Below, one piece after another: positions 1 to 10,159 of a DNA stretch of 64,000 nucleotides. A program made the position numbers and the translations under genes. The DNA lies in contig JAHLJT010002630.1 of the NCBI GenBank assembly GCA_031308135.1, positions 101,535,138 to 101,599,137 on the forward strand. Direction: 5' to 3'. The notes below the pieces were generated by a model. That model was not told the DNA's origin. It did no database searches and was given only the letters and a program-made list of their open reading frames with translations. How positions within the stretch are numbered: the first letter of the stretch is position 1; every line of letters begins with the position of its first letter. This DNA comes from Acheta domesticus (lineage: Eukaryota > Arthropoda > Insecta > Orthoptera > Gryllidae).

Positions 1-655
1 GAAAACTTTGAAAATATGGAATGATACAATTGCAGAGGCAGTGCAAGAGAAGGTTGCAAAAGAAGGTAGCAAACCTAAATTATTTACAAAGCAGAAATGA
101 GCAGACTAAACAGATATACAACCAAAAAAGAAATAAAGCTAAATCATTAGTGAAACAAGCCCGTCAAGAATCTTGGGATAGATATGTGAATATGTTAGAA
201 CATGATGTATTTGGAAGACAAAGTATTGCCTATAAAGCGTTAAAAACAATGAATTTAGAAGAAACTGATACGGCAAGATTGAATATTATTTCCGGGAAAG
301 AATGGTTGGAATACTTTGTAAAATTAAGGAGTGGGATTGAAGAAATGCATTCACCGGTTGAAGAAAAAGGAACAAAAAGAAATAGATATGTTAGATATGA
401 AAGAGCTTGACAATGCATATAAGTAAAAAAAATTGGAAAGCCCGTGGTCGTGATGGGATTAACGTAGAATTAATGAAATATGGAGGTATGCAACTGAAAT
501 TCCGACTGATCCACTTAATGAATGAATGAATGCTGGCAAAGATGTGCAATACCAGATGAATGGTTAGATTCGTTAATTATTCCATGTTTTAAAAAAGGAG
601 ATCGGAGTAAATGTCACAACTATAGGGGTATTTGCCTACTTAACTCATGCTACAA
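1..655 (+). pseudogene. RTE-like LINE reverse transcriptase remnant
   Basis: This is a decayed piece of a non-LTR retrotransposon ORF2, covering the linker and the first reverse transcriptase blocks. Residues at 21-410 are rich in K/R/Q and resemble the region upstream of RT in RTE-type elements. After a frame change, 440-530 reads DGINVELMKYGG, and 550-655 reads IPDEWLDSLIIPCFKKGDRS followed by NYRGICLLN. These are typical of the RT N-terminal blocks of RTE/craTE-like LINEs. The frame is broken at about 410 and again near 530. The catalytic YADD/FADD block is absent because the sequence runs into an unrelated AT-rich repeat at about 660. The element is dead. Family assignment to RTE rather than another LINE clade is an inference from motif wording. 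Confidence 0.7.
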
Positions 656-659
656 ATAA

Positions 660-960
660 TATTCTGCCATCTATTGCCGCCTAAAGTACATTTTTTTTAC
701 ATTTTCTTAATTTGTATATTTCCTAATAGCAAATCAGATATATTATTTCAAAATTTTTACAGAACAGTAAAACCTTGCTTAAATGGCAATTTTCTTTGAA
801 AAATTTGCAGCTGTTTTTAAGAAAATGGCGTTTGAGAGCTACCGTAAATTCGAAGTTTGAAGATTTTTCACACAAAATTTTTGAGTCGTCGAAAAACTTC
901 ATTTGGAATCATTTGAAGCACTTTAACGGAATGAGAGATTTACATTTGTGCAATTTTTGA
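660..960 (+). repeat. Truncated copy of the AT-rich hairpin-ended element
   Basis: A partial copy of the non-autonomous family described at 7,591-9,171. It carries the internal blocks beginning ATCTATTGCCGCC and the first 'GGCGTTTGAG' unit, then stops in an A/G-rich stretch next to the next copy at 995. There is no coding capacity. Confidence 0.65.
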
Positions 961-994
961 AGAAAAGAAGAAAAAAGGAAAAAGAAAAGAAAAA

Positions 995-3181
995 ACTAGT
1001 GGTGCTACAGAATGGCACAGACTTTCCCGTATTAGTTTTCTATTTCCTTGGGTCTGGGCTAGCTATTCGGAATTGCCACATACTCGTGCCGTCTGCCATT
1101 TATTGTCGCACAAAGTACATTTTTTTTACATTTTCTTAATTTTTCGGTTTTCTAGTGGTAGAACGGAAATATTGATTTTAAAATATTAAAAAAACAGTAA
1201 AGCCTCGTCCTAAATGGCAAATTTTCTTTGAAAAATATGGAGCCGTTAAAAAAAATGACGTTTAAGCGCTACTAAAGATGCGAAATTTGAAGCTCTTTTT
1301 CACAGAAAAGAGTTTTCGAAAAACTTAATTTTAAGTCATTTGAAGCACTTACAGTCACAATAGCACTTACATACAATAGTGTTTACAAATTGCTGAAAAT
1401 GTGCATATAAAAGTTGTGAGAGATCTTTCAAAAAATTACGTTTAAGTAATTTTTGCAAAAACAAAAAATGCCCCTTGAACTTCACGTCATATTAAAGAGT
1501 GCAATTAGTTTTATCCGTTCCAAAAGTTTGAAAAAAATGTAAAGCCATTTATGAGAAAATGACGTTTGAGAGTTTCTGAAAATGCGGAATTATGAGCTAG
1601 TTTTCACAGAAAACGGTTGCATGTTCTCCAGAATTTTACTTGACATTATTTAAAGCACATGTACTCGTAAATATTATAATGTGAACAAATCGCCGCTAAT
1701 GTAAATATTAAGGACGTCGGAGACAAGTAAAAAAAAATACATTTTTCCGATTTTTGAACAAACAAAAGAACAGAGCAATATGGCGTTTCGTCATCTCATA
1801 AAATACATTAGGCACTATCCCTACCAAAAGTTTCAAGAAAAAACTTGGAGCCGTTTTCTAGAAAATCTTGTTTTTGTATTTTTTTTAAATTGCACATATT
1901 GTACGTACTATTGCGCGAAAACTACTAAAATTAAAAAAAAATGCACATGACCTTAATGAATGAACTCACTTTAGGCAACAAATTTTATTTGAAATAAAAA
2001 TCTCTATCTTCAACTTTGTAGTTCCAGAATGACACCGAAAAAAGGTTAAACTTTCGCAATTTTCGAAAATTCAGAGTTATCCGCGAAAATCGGACCTATG
2101 CTACCTTTATAAGTGTATTTTACTGTATTCTGACAAGAAATTTAAAGAAAAAACTGGGGCCGTTTATGAGAAAATCTGGTTTTTGTAATATTTTAAAACT
2201 GCAAATATTGCGTGCAATATTGCGCAAAAACTACTAAAATTTTCAAAAAAATGCACATAACCCTAATGAAAGAACTCACTGTGGACAACAAATTTTATTT
2301 GAAGGAAAAATCTCTATCTTCACTTTTATAGTTCTAGGAAGACGCAGAAAAAATTTCAAACATTCGCCATTTTCGAAAATTCAGAGTTAACCGTGAAAAT
2401 GGGATCTGTTGGCACGTGCATCAATAAATGATTCAAATTTGGCGCCGTGCCGGGAGATTAGTTATTAATAACAATCTTTGGCCTTAATTACCAGCTCAGA
2501 ATTTGCATTTCAAACGTACCACGTCGGACTTCCAAAACTCGCGTGCTGGTTGCGAAAAGAGCGCGAATAAACTTCTTTGCTCTGTTTTGAAATAGGTTGG
2601 CGGAATCTGTTTGTTAGCTCAGCATCCCTCCACCAGGTGGCAGCTCCTACTTGGTCCGCACCGCAAAACACTGTATTCACAAGGAAAACGGCTTGGAGAT
2701 TTCCGTTTTAACCTATAATAGCATTGTCACTAAATTCAAACACCGAAACAGGAACTTCAGAGCAGTCATGTTTTTCGCATCGGGAACAAGTTGCAATGAG
2801 CGTTCCATGAAAACACGTTATGCTCTCAAAAGTTGGTGCCACTGTTGCCCCCCCCAGTAACATTTCTGGAAAATGTCCTAAGGAAATATTTTTATATTAA
2901 TTCACTTTCTTCTCTACAGTAATCAGTTCTATTGCTTCCTTTCTTTTTCTATTGCTTTGTGATTGAAAGTGGTATCATGATGCCACTGATAATATCTTTT
3001 AATAGGGATTTTGGATGCACCACGTCTTAGATTTTAATCTTAATTTAGCAACTGGATTTATCCACTTTTTCGTTACCAGGGCCCTGTAATAAGAGTTTTT
3101 CTGCCGAAAATCCGCCGTGTTTTCGCACAGCATTACATAAAATTCCCTATGCTATATGTACGTATAGTATACGGGAAAAGT
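995..3181 (+). mobile_element. AT-rich non-autonomous element, copy 1 (interrupted)
   Basis: It begins ACTAGTGGTGCTACAG and ends in a hairpin-forming terminus with ACGGGAAAAGT, as in the copy at 7,591-9,171. Internal units starting GGAGCCGTT-like recur at about 1,239, 1,541, 1,844 and 2,155, that is every ~302-311 bp. The tail (about 2,960-3,181, GATTTAGCAACTGG... to the hairpin) is separated from the body by ~540 bp of unrelated sequence. I see no protein-coding capacity. Confidence 0.75.
2410..2955. other. Unidentified insertion inside the AT-rich element
   Basis: This stretch is absent from the equivalent position of the copy at 7,591-9,171, so it is probably an insertion or replacement. 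It contains TTGGCGCCGTGCCGGGA near 2,439, which resembles an LTR-element primer-binding site, but I find no LTR pair. A 69-codon open frame at 2,651-2,860 has no recognisable motif. Confidence 0.35.
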
Positions 3182-3930
3182 AAAAATGATTGAGGCAGGA
3201 CTACGCAGGACAAAAAATAATGGGTTATCCACAATTTACATGACAAACTTCGTTACGCTCCGTGGATTAGATTCCAGCCGCATCATACACAAAAATATTA
3301 GACACTTTTTCTTCAAAATATACGTATCTCGTATTCGGAAATAGAAAAAGAATGCACAAAAAAAATTTAATACTTTTTTAGTTTCACGAATATCGTCGAC
3401 ACGAATCAATGAATTAGAGTTATTCGAGCAACGGTAACTTACGAAACCTTGTGGACGACAGAAATGATTGAAATGACATTCTGGAGCTGCAGTATTATGC
3501 TCCAATTTACTCCAACGAGATTTGATAAGTCAGAATTACGAACGCCCATTCTGAATTTTGCAATTATGTCTTTTCTGACTTTTGTCTTATGCCTTTTGCG
3601 ATTATGGCCACGTTTTTTAAAATTTTATTATTACATCCTTTTTATATTTTATTCGTCTTTCAACCATCGTATTTATAGTTAAAATGTTGGGAAGGGACTG
3701 TGGAACGTAAGAAAACGTGCGAAAATAATCTTCGCCCCCAATACGTCATATAAAGTTTTCACTGATTTTTGATCAAATAAATAAATCAATGGTCAGGTTT
3801 TTCGCGCGAACTGGCGTGCGTCGGTAGCGCCGAGCGCACCCGAGGTCGGGTTTATGAACAGGCAAACCTAGGCACGTCCCTAGTGAGGCTCTGTAAAGAG
3901 GCAGTTTGCTTATAGAGTAGTTTATGGGAC
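3182..3930. other. Intergenic, nothing recognised
   Basis: AT-rich sequence. Short open frames on both strands (up to 89 codons) show no domain, signal or codon pattern that I can support as genes. Confidence 0.5.
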
Positions 3931-3933
3931 CTA

Positions 3934-4187
3934 TACTGCGATTTTTGTAGGAAGAGCTCTCAAGATAACTCAAATCCCATCTTCGCGATGGAATATGTCA
4001 CGGCATTTCGTATCATTCACAGTCGTTCCGCTAGATTTCGCACAATCGCGACCGTATGAAGCAGTGCTTGCGATCATGCGACTTCTACCGGCAAGACCGA
4101 GAAAAAGACGCGAAATGACGTGACATATTCCATCGCGAAGATGGGATTTGAGTTATCTTGAGAGCTCTTCCTACAAAAATCGCAGTA
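3934..4187. mobile_element. Palindromic MITE, copy A
   Basis: A 254-bp element that is almost entirely palindromic. Its ends are TACTGCGATTTTTGTAGG and the reverse complement, flanked by a TA duplication (3,932-3,933 and 4,188-4,189). The arms include GGAAGAGCTCTCAAG and CCCATCTTCGCGATGGAATA. The TA target suggests the Tc1/mariner group, but no transposase is encoded. Confidence 0.88.
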
Positions 4188-4787
4188 TAGTGCCAAGGGT
4201 TGCAAATTGTACGTACAGTTTTTCTCAGACAATGAATTTTATGAAAAGTTAAATTAAATTTAAAAAACATTTGAATGTGCAATTTTACCCTTTTTTTATA
4301 ATGTTACAGCTCTGAAACGAAAAATTGTCCGCGGGATTTGCTCCAGTTTCTTCGAAGTAGAGACTTTTACACATTTCCAAATGTTGATATCGCCTTTTGC
4401 ATGTACACTTATTTCAAATTGTTCGGCTAAAAGATCATTTTCGGTTTTGAAGCCCGTAAAAAAACACTACTTAAGATCAACAATAGGGGAAAGTAGATAA
4501 AATTCACTACCCATTTTAGAATGGAAAAAGACATTTCCCTAGAAATAGATGAACTTGAATACATTTACTTGAAAGTGATGTTATCAACAAATTTGCAAAC
4601 CAAAAAGTTCGACGAAAGCAATTCTAATGATATATAATAATACATTATTAATTTATGATTAAAACGAGTTTTAAAATAAAGTAAATACAATAGAATTTGT
4701 TTGTAATTATATTTATAAATTTTCTTCCTTGTAACATTACATATAAACAATAATGAACCGGGAGGAGGTACCAAAAACGTCTAGCCA
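4188..4787. other. Intergenic, nothing recognised
   Basis: AT-rich spacer between the MITE and the 3' end of the ankyrin gene. I see no clear AATAAA for the minus-strand gene in it. Confidence 0.5.
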
Positions 4788-6498
4788 TCACATATCAGAA
4801 AACTCCGCAATGTCAAAAGGCGTCTTGTCTACCCAAGGTCCGTCCCATGGCTTGAGGTCCTTCCTGGCGCCGGCCGCGAGCAGAGCGCGCATTGCTTTCT
4901 CTCTGTTCCTGACCGCCGCACAGTGCAGAGGAGTCTCTCCATCCTTAACCCTCGCGTCGACGTCGGCACCCGCGTTCAGCAGCAGCTCCACGCACCCACC
5001 GCTGCGGTCCTTCCACGCAGCATAGTGCAACGCGGACCACCCATCGCAGTCGACAGCGTTCACCTCGGCGCCTCGTTGCAGAAGGAGCGACACCACGTGG
5101 GCGTGCGCACTCAAGGCTGCTCTAATTAGAGGAGTGAAACCATATTTATTAATGTAATTGACGTCGGCACCGGAGTGTATGAGACGTCGTACGTCACTTA
5201 GTCTTCCTTCGCTTGCCGCCTCATACAACTGCTCTCCCAGAGGAGAGGGAAAGGCTTGTGCCTCCTCCATCTTCATCCTCACCTCCCGCATCCGGAGCTC
5301 CACCCGCTGCCTCGCGCGTTCGTCCTCGTCGGCCGCTGCGCCCTGGTGGCCGGCGCCTGTGGAAGTGGGGCTTCCGCCTGCTGCTGCCCCACTCGTCGCC
5401 GGTGTTTCGCGGGCGCGGGCGGCGGTGGTGGGGGTAAGGGACATGCGTGTGGATTGGGGCTTCTCAAACATTAAGTCCCATATCCAGAGCAACAATTGCT
5501 GCCTCGCGCGTTCGTCCTCGTCGGCCGCTGCGCCCTGGTGGCCGGCGCCTGTGGAAGTGGGGCTTCCGCCTGCTGCTGCCCCACTCGTCGCCGGTGTTTC
5601 GCGGGCGCGGGCGGCGGTGGTGGGGGGTAAGGGACATGCGTGTGGATTGGGGCTTCTCAAACAGTAAGTCCCATATCCGGAGCAACAATTGCTGCCTCGC
5701 GCGTTCGTCCTCGTCGGCCGCTGCGCCCTGGTGGCCGGCGCCTGTGGAAGTGGGGCTTCCGCCTGCTGCTGCCCCACTCGTCGCCGGTGTTTCGCGGGCG
5801 CGGGCGGCGGTGGTGGGGGTAAGGGACATGCGTGTGGATTGGACCTTCTCAAACAGTAATTCCCATATCCAGAGCACCAATTGCTGCCTCGCGCGTTCGT
5901 CCCCGTCGGCCGCTGCGCCCTGGTGGCCGGCGCCCGAGGAAGTGGGGGTGGGGGAGGGGGGCTCCTCCCCTCCGCCCGCTGCTGCCCCTCCCGTCGCCGG
6001 TGCTTCGCGGGCGCTGGCGGCAGAGGTGGCAAGGGACGCACGTGCAGACCGGGGCTCCTTCACTTTGTTCAACAGAGCCTCAACGCGGGGCATGAACTTC
6101 TGCAATGCACTTTGCAGAGAGGCCTCGACCTCATTCATCCGGCACTCCAGAAGCTGCACACCTCCTTCCCCTCCAGATCCCTCCGGAGCCGTCGTTCTCT
6201 CCCCCACGGCCGTTAGTCTCTGCTGGGTCTCTTCGAGTCGCTGCTGCAGACCGCGGATGGCGTCGTCCTTCTCCTGCAGCTTCCGCTCCATCTCGCGCAG
6301 CGCCGCCGCCGCCCTCGCCTCCTGCAGGCGCAGGGCCTCCTCCATTCTCAACTCAGCCTCCTGGACCCCGCGCTCCGCCTCCTGTTTCTGCACGCGCAGG
6401 GCCTCCTGCAGCTGCGCCAGCCCTTGCGCCAGCAGCTGGAAGGCGTCGCCAACGGCGTCGGCGCCATTTGCACCAGGACTTCTGCGACTCGCCATCAC
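4788..6498 (-). CDS. Coiled-coil / 64-residue-repeat / ankyrin protein, frame broken by one base
   Basis: An intronless, GC-rich gene in an AT-rich setting. The start ATG at 6,498 (a second Met follows) opens a frame with a heptad-rich coiled coil, roughly residues 18-98 (QLLAQGLAQLQEALRVQKQE...). Four tandem ~64-residue units follow, each with GAGHQGAAADEDERARQQ and LWIWDLLFEKPQSTRMSLTP. The C-terminus has about four ankyrin repeats (GADVNYINKYGFTPLIRAA, GAEVNAVDCDGWSALHYAA, GADVDARVKDGETPLHCAA) and stops at 4,788. The N- and C-terminal halves are in different frames. The total span is 3n+1 bases, and one repeat unit is 193 rather than 192 bp because a G run at 5,622-5,627 has six bases where the other copies have five. 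That fits a single indel, real or from assembly. Ankyrin repeats usually bind protein partners, but the partner is unknown. The lack of introns suggests a retrogene-type family. Confidence 0.8.
5305..6010 (-). repeat. Four 192-bp in-frame coding tandem repeats
   Basis: The block starting CTCGCGCGTTCGTCC occurs at 5,311, 5,503, 5,696 and 5,888, giving spacings of 192, 193 and 192 bp. The first three units are nearly identical. The fourth (nearest the coiled coil) has diverged, with GGGEEPPSPTPTSS in place of the shorter Gly/Ser/Thr run. Near identity points to recent unequal exchange or gene conversion. Confidence 0.9.
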
Positions 6499-6968
6499 TT
6501 AATGGCACCTCCTGAAATTCAGCAAATAATCCTTTTTATAACATGGTGGTTTATTTCATAAAAACGAATTCAAAAGAACCAAAATTCATTTTGTGCTAAA
6601 AATACCTATTTGGCAAATTTTATGATTCGGAAAAAATTTCATTTGTTCTGTACATCAGATTTATAATATAACAACTGAGGCGGTTAGAACCAAAGGGGTG
6701 TAAGTGACAAAATTGTGAAATATGAGGTATCTCACTCACTTTGAAGCATGAAGTGGATCGTGTGTGGAGGCAAAAGCATGCAAGAGCATTCATTGATTGG
6801 GGCTGCGTTTTAATGGTGTTTCTGAAAGCTACTTAACAAAACGTCGTAAGCATTTGGCGGCAAAGGGATACAAGTGCAGTTTGCACCTCTTTAGCGCGAA
6901 GGAGCTTCACACTTTACGTGACGTGTCTTTAGCTATATTAATTAAAGTGATATTTTTGTACATTTACA

Positions 6969-7217
6969 ATGGAAGTTAGTGATGAGTTTGACAAAGAGAA
7001 AAATAGTGAACAAACAGGAAGCAGAAGTACTCATACAGAAGGTAATATTACTTCATTTTGTACCCGAAAGTATCTGATTCTGAATGTAACCTTTTTATTT
7101 TCCGGTCGTGTATTATATGATTGTTCATTATCAAATGCTAAATGAGAAATTAATAGTGTTTTATTTTACATTTAGATTCAGCAGATGGTACTGATAAGGA
7201 GACTTGCAAGAGATAGG
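6969..7217 (+). pseudogene. Transposase 5' exons of the 37-bp-TIR element
   Basis: An ATG at 6,969 opens MEVSDEFDKEKNSEQTGSRS, ending at a good donor (GAAG|GTAATA, 7,041). A matching acceptor (TTTACATTTAG, 7,175) restores the frame as DSADGTDKETCKR before a stop. The acidic, Ser/Lys-rich start is typical of transposase or DNA-binding N-termini but has no named motif. Translation dies soon after the second exon, so the gene is decayed. The two-exon reading is an inference from splice signals. Confidence 0.5.
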
Positions 7218-7452
7218 AAGATGTAAAATAAATAAGGAAAATCATTTTCGACAGACAAAGAAAGCCAGAACAGCGAAAAGTAATGCTAAACAAGAGTAAT
7301 GAAAAAGAGAACCCTACAAGAGTTAATGTACATGTTTTGATTTGCAAAAAACATTGCCTCCACCTATGTTAACAAGTAGTACAGTCTATTACCTTCGACA
7401 TTTATGAACGTAAAATTTCTCCATTAATGACCTTGCTAACAACTGTTCTACA

Positions 7453-7590
7453 ATGTATATGTGGCTTGAAGGAGAGGCCTCAAGAGGATCTCAAGAATTT
7501 GGGTCTTATTTAGTTACATGTGTACAGCAACGTTCTGATTCTACAAATCATCTAGTCGCTTTTAGTGATAATGCTGCAGGACAAAAAATA
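7453..7590 (+). pseudogene. Transposase fragment, first half (SDNAAGQ block)
   Basis: The frame reads MYMWLEGEASRGSQEFGSYL... then LVAFSDNAAGQK. An Asp-containing 'W(S/Y)D-x-C/A-A/G-GQ-x-N' block following 'A-S-R-G-x-x-E' is characteristic of an uncharacterised, transposon-derived protein family common in arthropod genomes, and I infer it is the catalytic core of this element. The frame is cut at 7,590 by insertion of the AT-rich element and resumes at about 9,179. Confidence 0.5.
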
Positions 7591-9171
7591 ACTAGTGGTG
7601 CTACAGAATGGTACAGACTTTCCCGTATTAGTTTTCTATTTTGGTGGGTGTTCGCTAGCTATTCCGAATTGCCACATACTCTTTCTTGCCAGCTACCATC
7701 TATCATCGCCGAAAGTACATTTTTTTTGTCATTTTCTTAATTTTTCGGTTTCCTATTGGTAGAACAGAAACATTAATTTTAAAATATTAAAGAACACAAA
7801 AACCTAGCCGTAAATGGCAATTTTCTTTAAAAATTATGTGCCGTTTAAGAGAAAATGGCGTTTTAGCACTACTAAAAATGCGAAATTTGAATCTCATTTT
7901 CACAGAAATTTTTGAGTTTTCAAAATACTTTATTTGAAGTTATTTGAAGCACTTACACTCACAAATATAATCATCTTTACAAATTGCGGATAATGTGCAT
8001 ATTAAAGATGTGAGAGATCTTTCAAAAAATTTACATTTATATAATTTTTGAAAAAAAACTCAAAATAAACTTCACGCTATACTAATGAGTGTAATTAGCA
8101 CTATCCGTTACAAAAGTTTCAAGAAAAAATTGCAGCCATATACGAGAAAATGACGTTTGAGCATTTCTGAAAAACGCAGAAATTTGTAGCTACTTTTCAC
8201 AGAAAACGGTAGTGTTTTCGAGAAACTTTACTTGACATTATTTAAAGCATATATACTCGTAAATATAACAATGTAAAAAGATCGCCCATAATGTAAATAT
8301 TATCGACGTGAGAGACAAGTAAAAAATTTACATTTTTGTAATTTTTGAAAAAAACAACCGATAGACAAAAATGGCTTTTATGTCATTGATAGAGTACATT
8401 TACCACTATCCCTACCAAAAGTTTAAAGAAAAAATTTGGAGCCGTTTTTGAGAAAATTTTGTTTTTGTAATTTTTTAAAAATGCACATTTTGCACGCAAT
8501 ATTGCACGAAAACTACCAAAATTGTGAAAAACATTTACATGACCTTTATTAAAGAACTCAATATGCAGAACAAATTTTATTTGAAAAAAAATCTCTATCT
8601 TCAATTTTGTAGTTGGAGAAAGACGCCGAAAAAAAATTCAAACTTTCACAATTTCGAAAATTCAGAGCTGTACGTGAAAATCGGACCTATGCCATGTTAA
8701 AAAGTGTATTTTCCTCTATTCATACAAGAAATTTAAAGAAAACATTTGGAGCCGTTTTTGAGAAAATGTTGAAAATCCCCGGGGGGCTTCATATAAAATA
8801 CCCCCAAATTTTAAAGAATCTTTTTCAAAATCACAAAGCTTCGACTAGAATCAGATCGACTGGGGAATATCAATTTTGAAGAAAATCGACCGAACGGTTT
8901 AGGCGCTAGCGTTGACGACAGACGGATAGACGGACGGAATGCCGTCAATCGATTTTAGTATAAAGAAGCAACAAATCATGGATTTTGACCACACCACGAG
9001 ATAGAGGATTTTTTTTCTTGATTTAGCAACTGGTTTTATCCACTCATTCGTTTTCACGGCCCGGCAATTAAATTTTTTCCGCCGAAAATTGGCCATTTTT
9101 TCGGGCAGCGTTACATAACTTTCCCTATACTACGTATATCACTCCGTGTATACGTACGTATACGGGAAAGT
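7591..9171 (+). mobile_element. AT-rich non-autonomous element, copy 2 (complete, 1,581 bp)
   Basis: The most intact copy. It starts ACTAGTGGTGCTACAG, ends in a terminal hairpin (ACTTTCCCTATAC...GTATACGGGAAAGT, about 9,117-9,171) and is flanked by a 7-bp direct repeat AAAAATA (7,584-7,590 and 9,172-9,178). A second ACTTTCCCGTAT lies ~30 bp inside the 5' end, inverted relative to the last bases. Four degenerate internal units begin with a GCCGTTT-like block followed by GAGAAAAT at about 7,838, 8,138, 8,437 and 8,747. A GACGGATAGACGGACGG tract lies near 8,925. No coding capacity is visible. Confidence 0.85.
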
Positions 9172-9178
9172 AAAAATA

Positions 9179-9790
9179 GTTCTGGATGTTCTTGTAACAA
9201 AATACATCTCTACAAGCTGAGTAACATAAGTTCCTAGTTTTTAGGCAAATCTATATGGAATGTGATCAAGATTGCGGCCAAATTGAAAAGGCTGAGAAAT
9301 ATCAGCAGTATATGTTTATACCACATCACTGTGTTAAGGTTGTGACAAGTTCCAGCAGAAAGTTAAGTGTCAAACGAATGTCAACATGATTTTGTATCAA
9401 TACAATCTATGAATGATCTTGTCAAAGACAACGTTACAGGGATGCGCCATATTCAATGGTTTCATCTAGAAAATCATCCATACACACTATATTAGGAGAA
9501 TACTCTAAACGAAGACATACAGTTTGAATCAGTCGACCTCGGGAAAACCAAGAAAGGACGACCACGTTCATTCACACATTTACAGTTACTGTATGAATCT
9601 TCGCTTGCAATAACAACCGCAAAATATAAGAATATACAGCAGTTGCTTCAGTTTATACCTCCTGTCCACCATCAATTTTACAGGGATCTACAACACACAA
9701 TCCAGAAACAAAGTACTTCAAGATGCCGTTGAAGAGCCAAGTAAAGATAGTTGCGAAGACAACATGGGAGTTAGAATGAATTACCACTTG
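9179..9790 (+). pseudogene. Transposase fragment, second half
   Basis: This continues the transposase interrupted at 7,590. Coding-like stretches include YMECDQDCGQIEKAEKYQQY (about 9,250-9,310), then GMRHIQWFHLENHPYTLY, then KTKKGRPRSFTHLQLLYESS and LLQFIPPVHHQFYRDLQ to about 9,695. In-frame stops and at least one frame change show decay. The 'W-F-H/R...GRP' arrangement near the C-terminus matches the same uncharacterised transposon protein family as the SDNAAGQ block. Confidence 0.5.
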
Positions 9791-9796
9791 TGAAAT

Positions 9797-9842
9797 TATT
9801 ATTATTATTATATTATTATTATTATTATTTATTATCATTATC
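9797..9842. repeat. (ATT)n microsatellite
   Basis: An imperfect ATT run inside the 37-bp-TIR transposon. Confidence 0.9.
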
Positions 9843-10159
9843 CTGGTTCTGAATGTCAACACGGTATTTTCAGTTCACTTCCAATCTAATAAGCTTATAG
9901 AAAAACAGACGTAAGCGGCACATTTGGTGGCAAATGGGTGTAAGTACACGTAAGCATTTTGGAAAAAGATTCTATTTTAATATGTATTAAACAAAAAGCA
10001 TACAAATTGTAAATATAAGTTCGTTAATAACAGAAAGAATAATTACCTTATAAATGCTTCTAGAACACTTCAGAATTTTTATTTCGATCCAAACTTTAAG
10101 GCTCATTAACTCTGAATTACGTTTTTGTCACTTACACCCCTTTGGTTCTAACCGCCTCA

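Larger units (their letters stand above)
6676..10159 (+). mobile_element. DNA transposon with perfect 37-bp TIRs, 3.48 kb
   Basis: The ends are TGAGGCGGTTAGAACC... at 6,676-6,712 and the exact reverse complement at 10,123-10,159 (37 of 37 positions). Subterminal copies of a GTAAGCATTTGGCGGCAAAGGG-like motif occur near 6,848 and 9,910. Inside are remnants of a plus-strand transposase split by a 1.58-kb unrelated element at 7,591-9,171. I see no convincing target-site duplication outside the TIRs. Superfamily is not determined. Confidence 0.85.

Noticed and set aside
5447..6502. 351-codon plus-strand frame opposite the ankyrin gene
   Set aside because: It is Arg/Pro/Ser-rich with no domain. 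The minus strand carries coiled coil and ankyrin repeats in long matching frames. The plus frame is a GC-composition shadow.
9115..9175. Helitron 3' end (hairpin plus CTRR)
   Set aside because: The hairpin is at the very terminus, CTRR is missing, and the copy at 7,591 is flanked by a 7-bp duplication, which Helitrons do not make.
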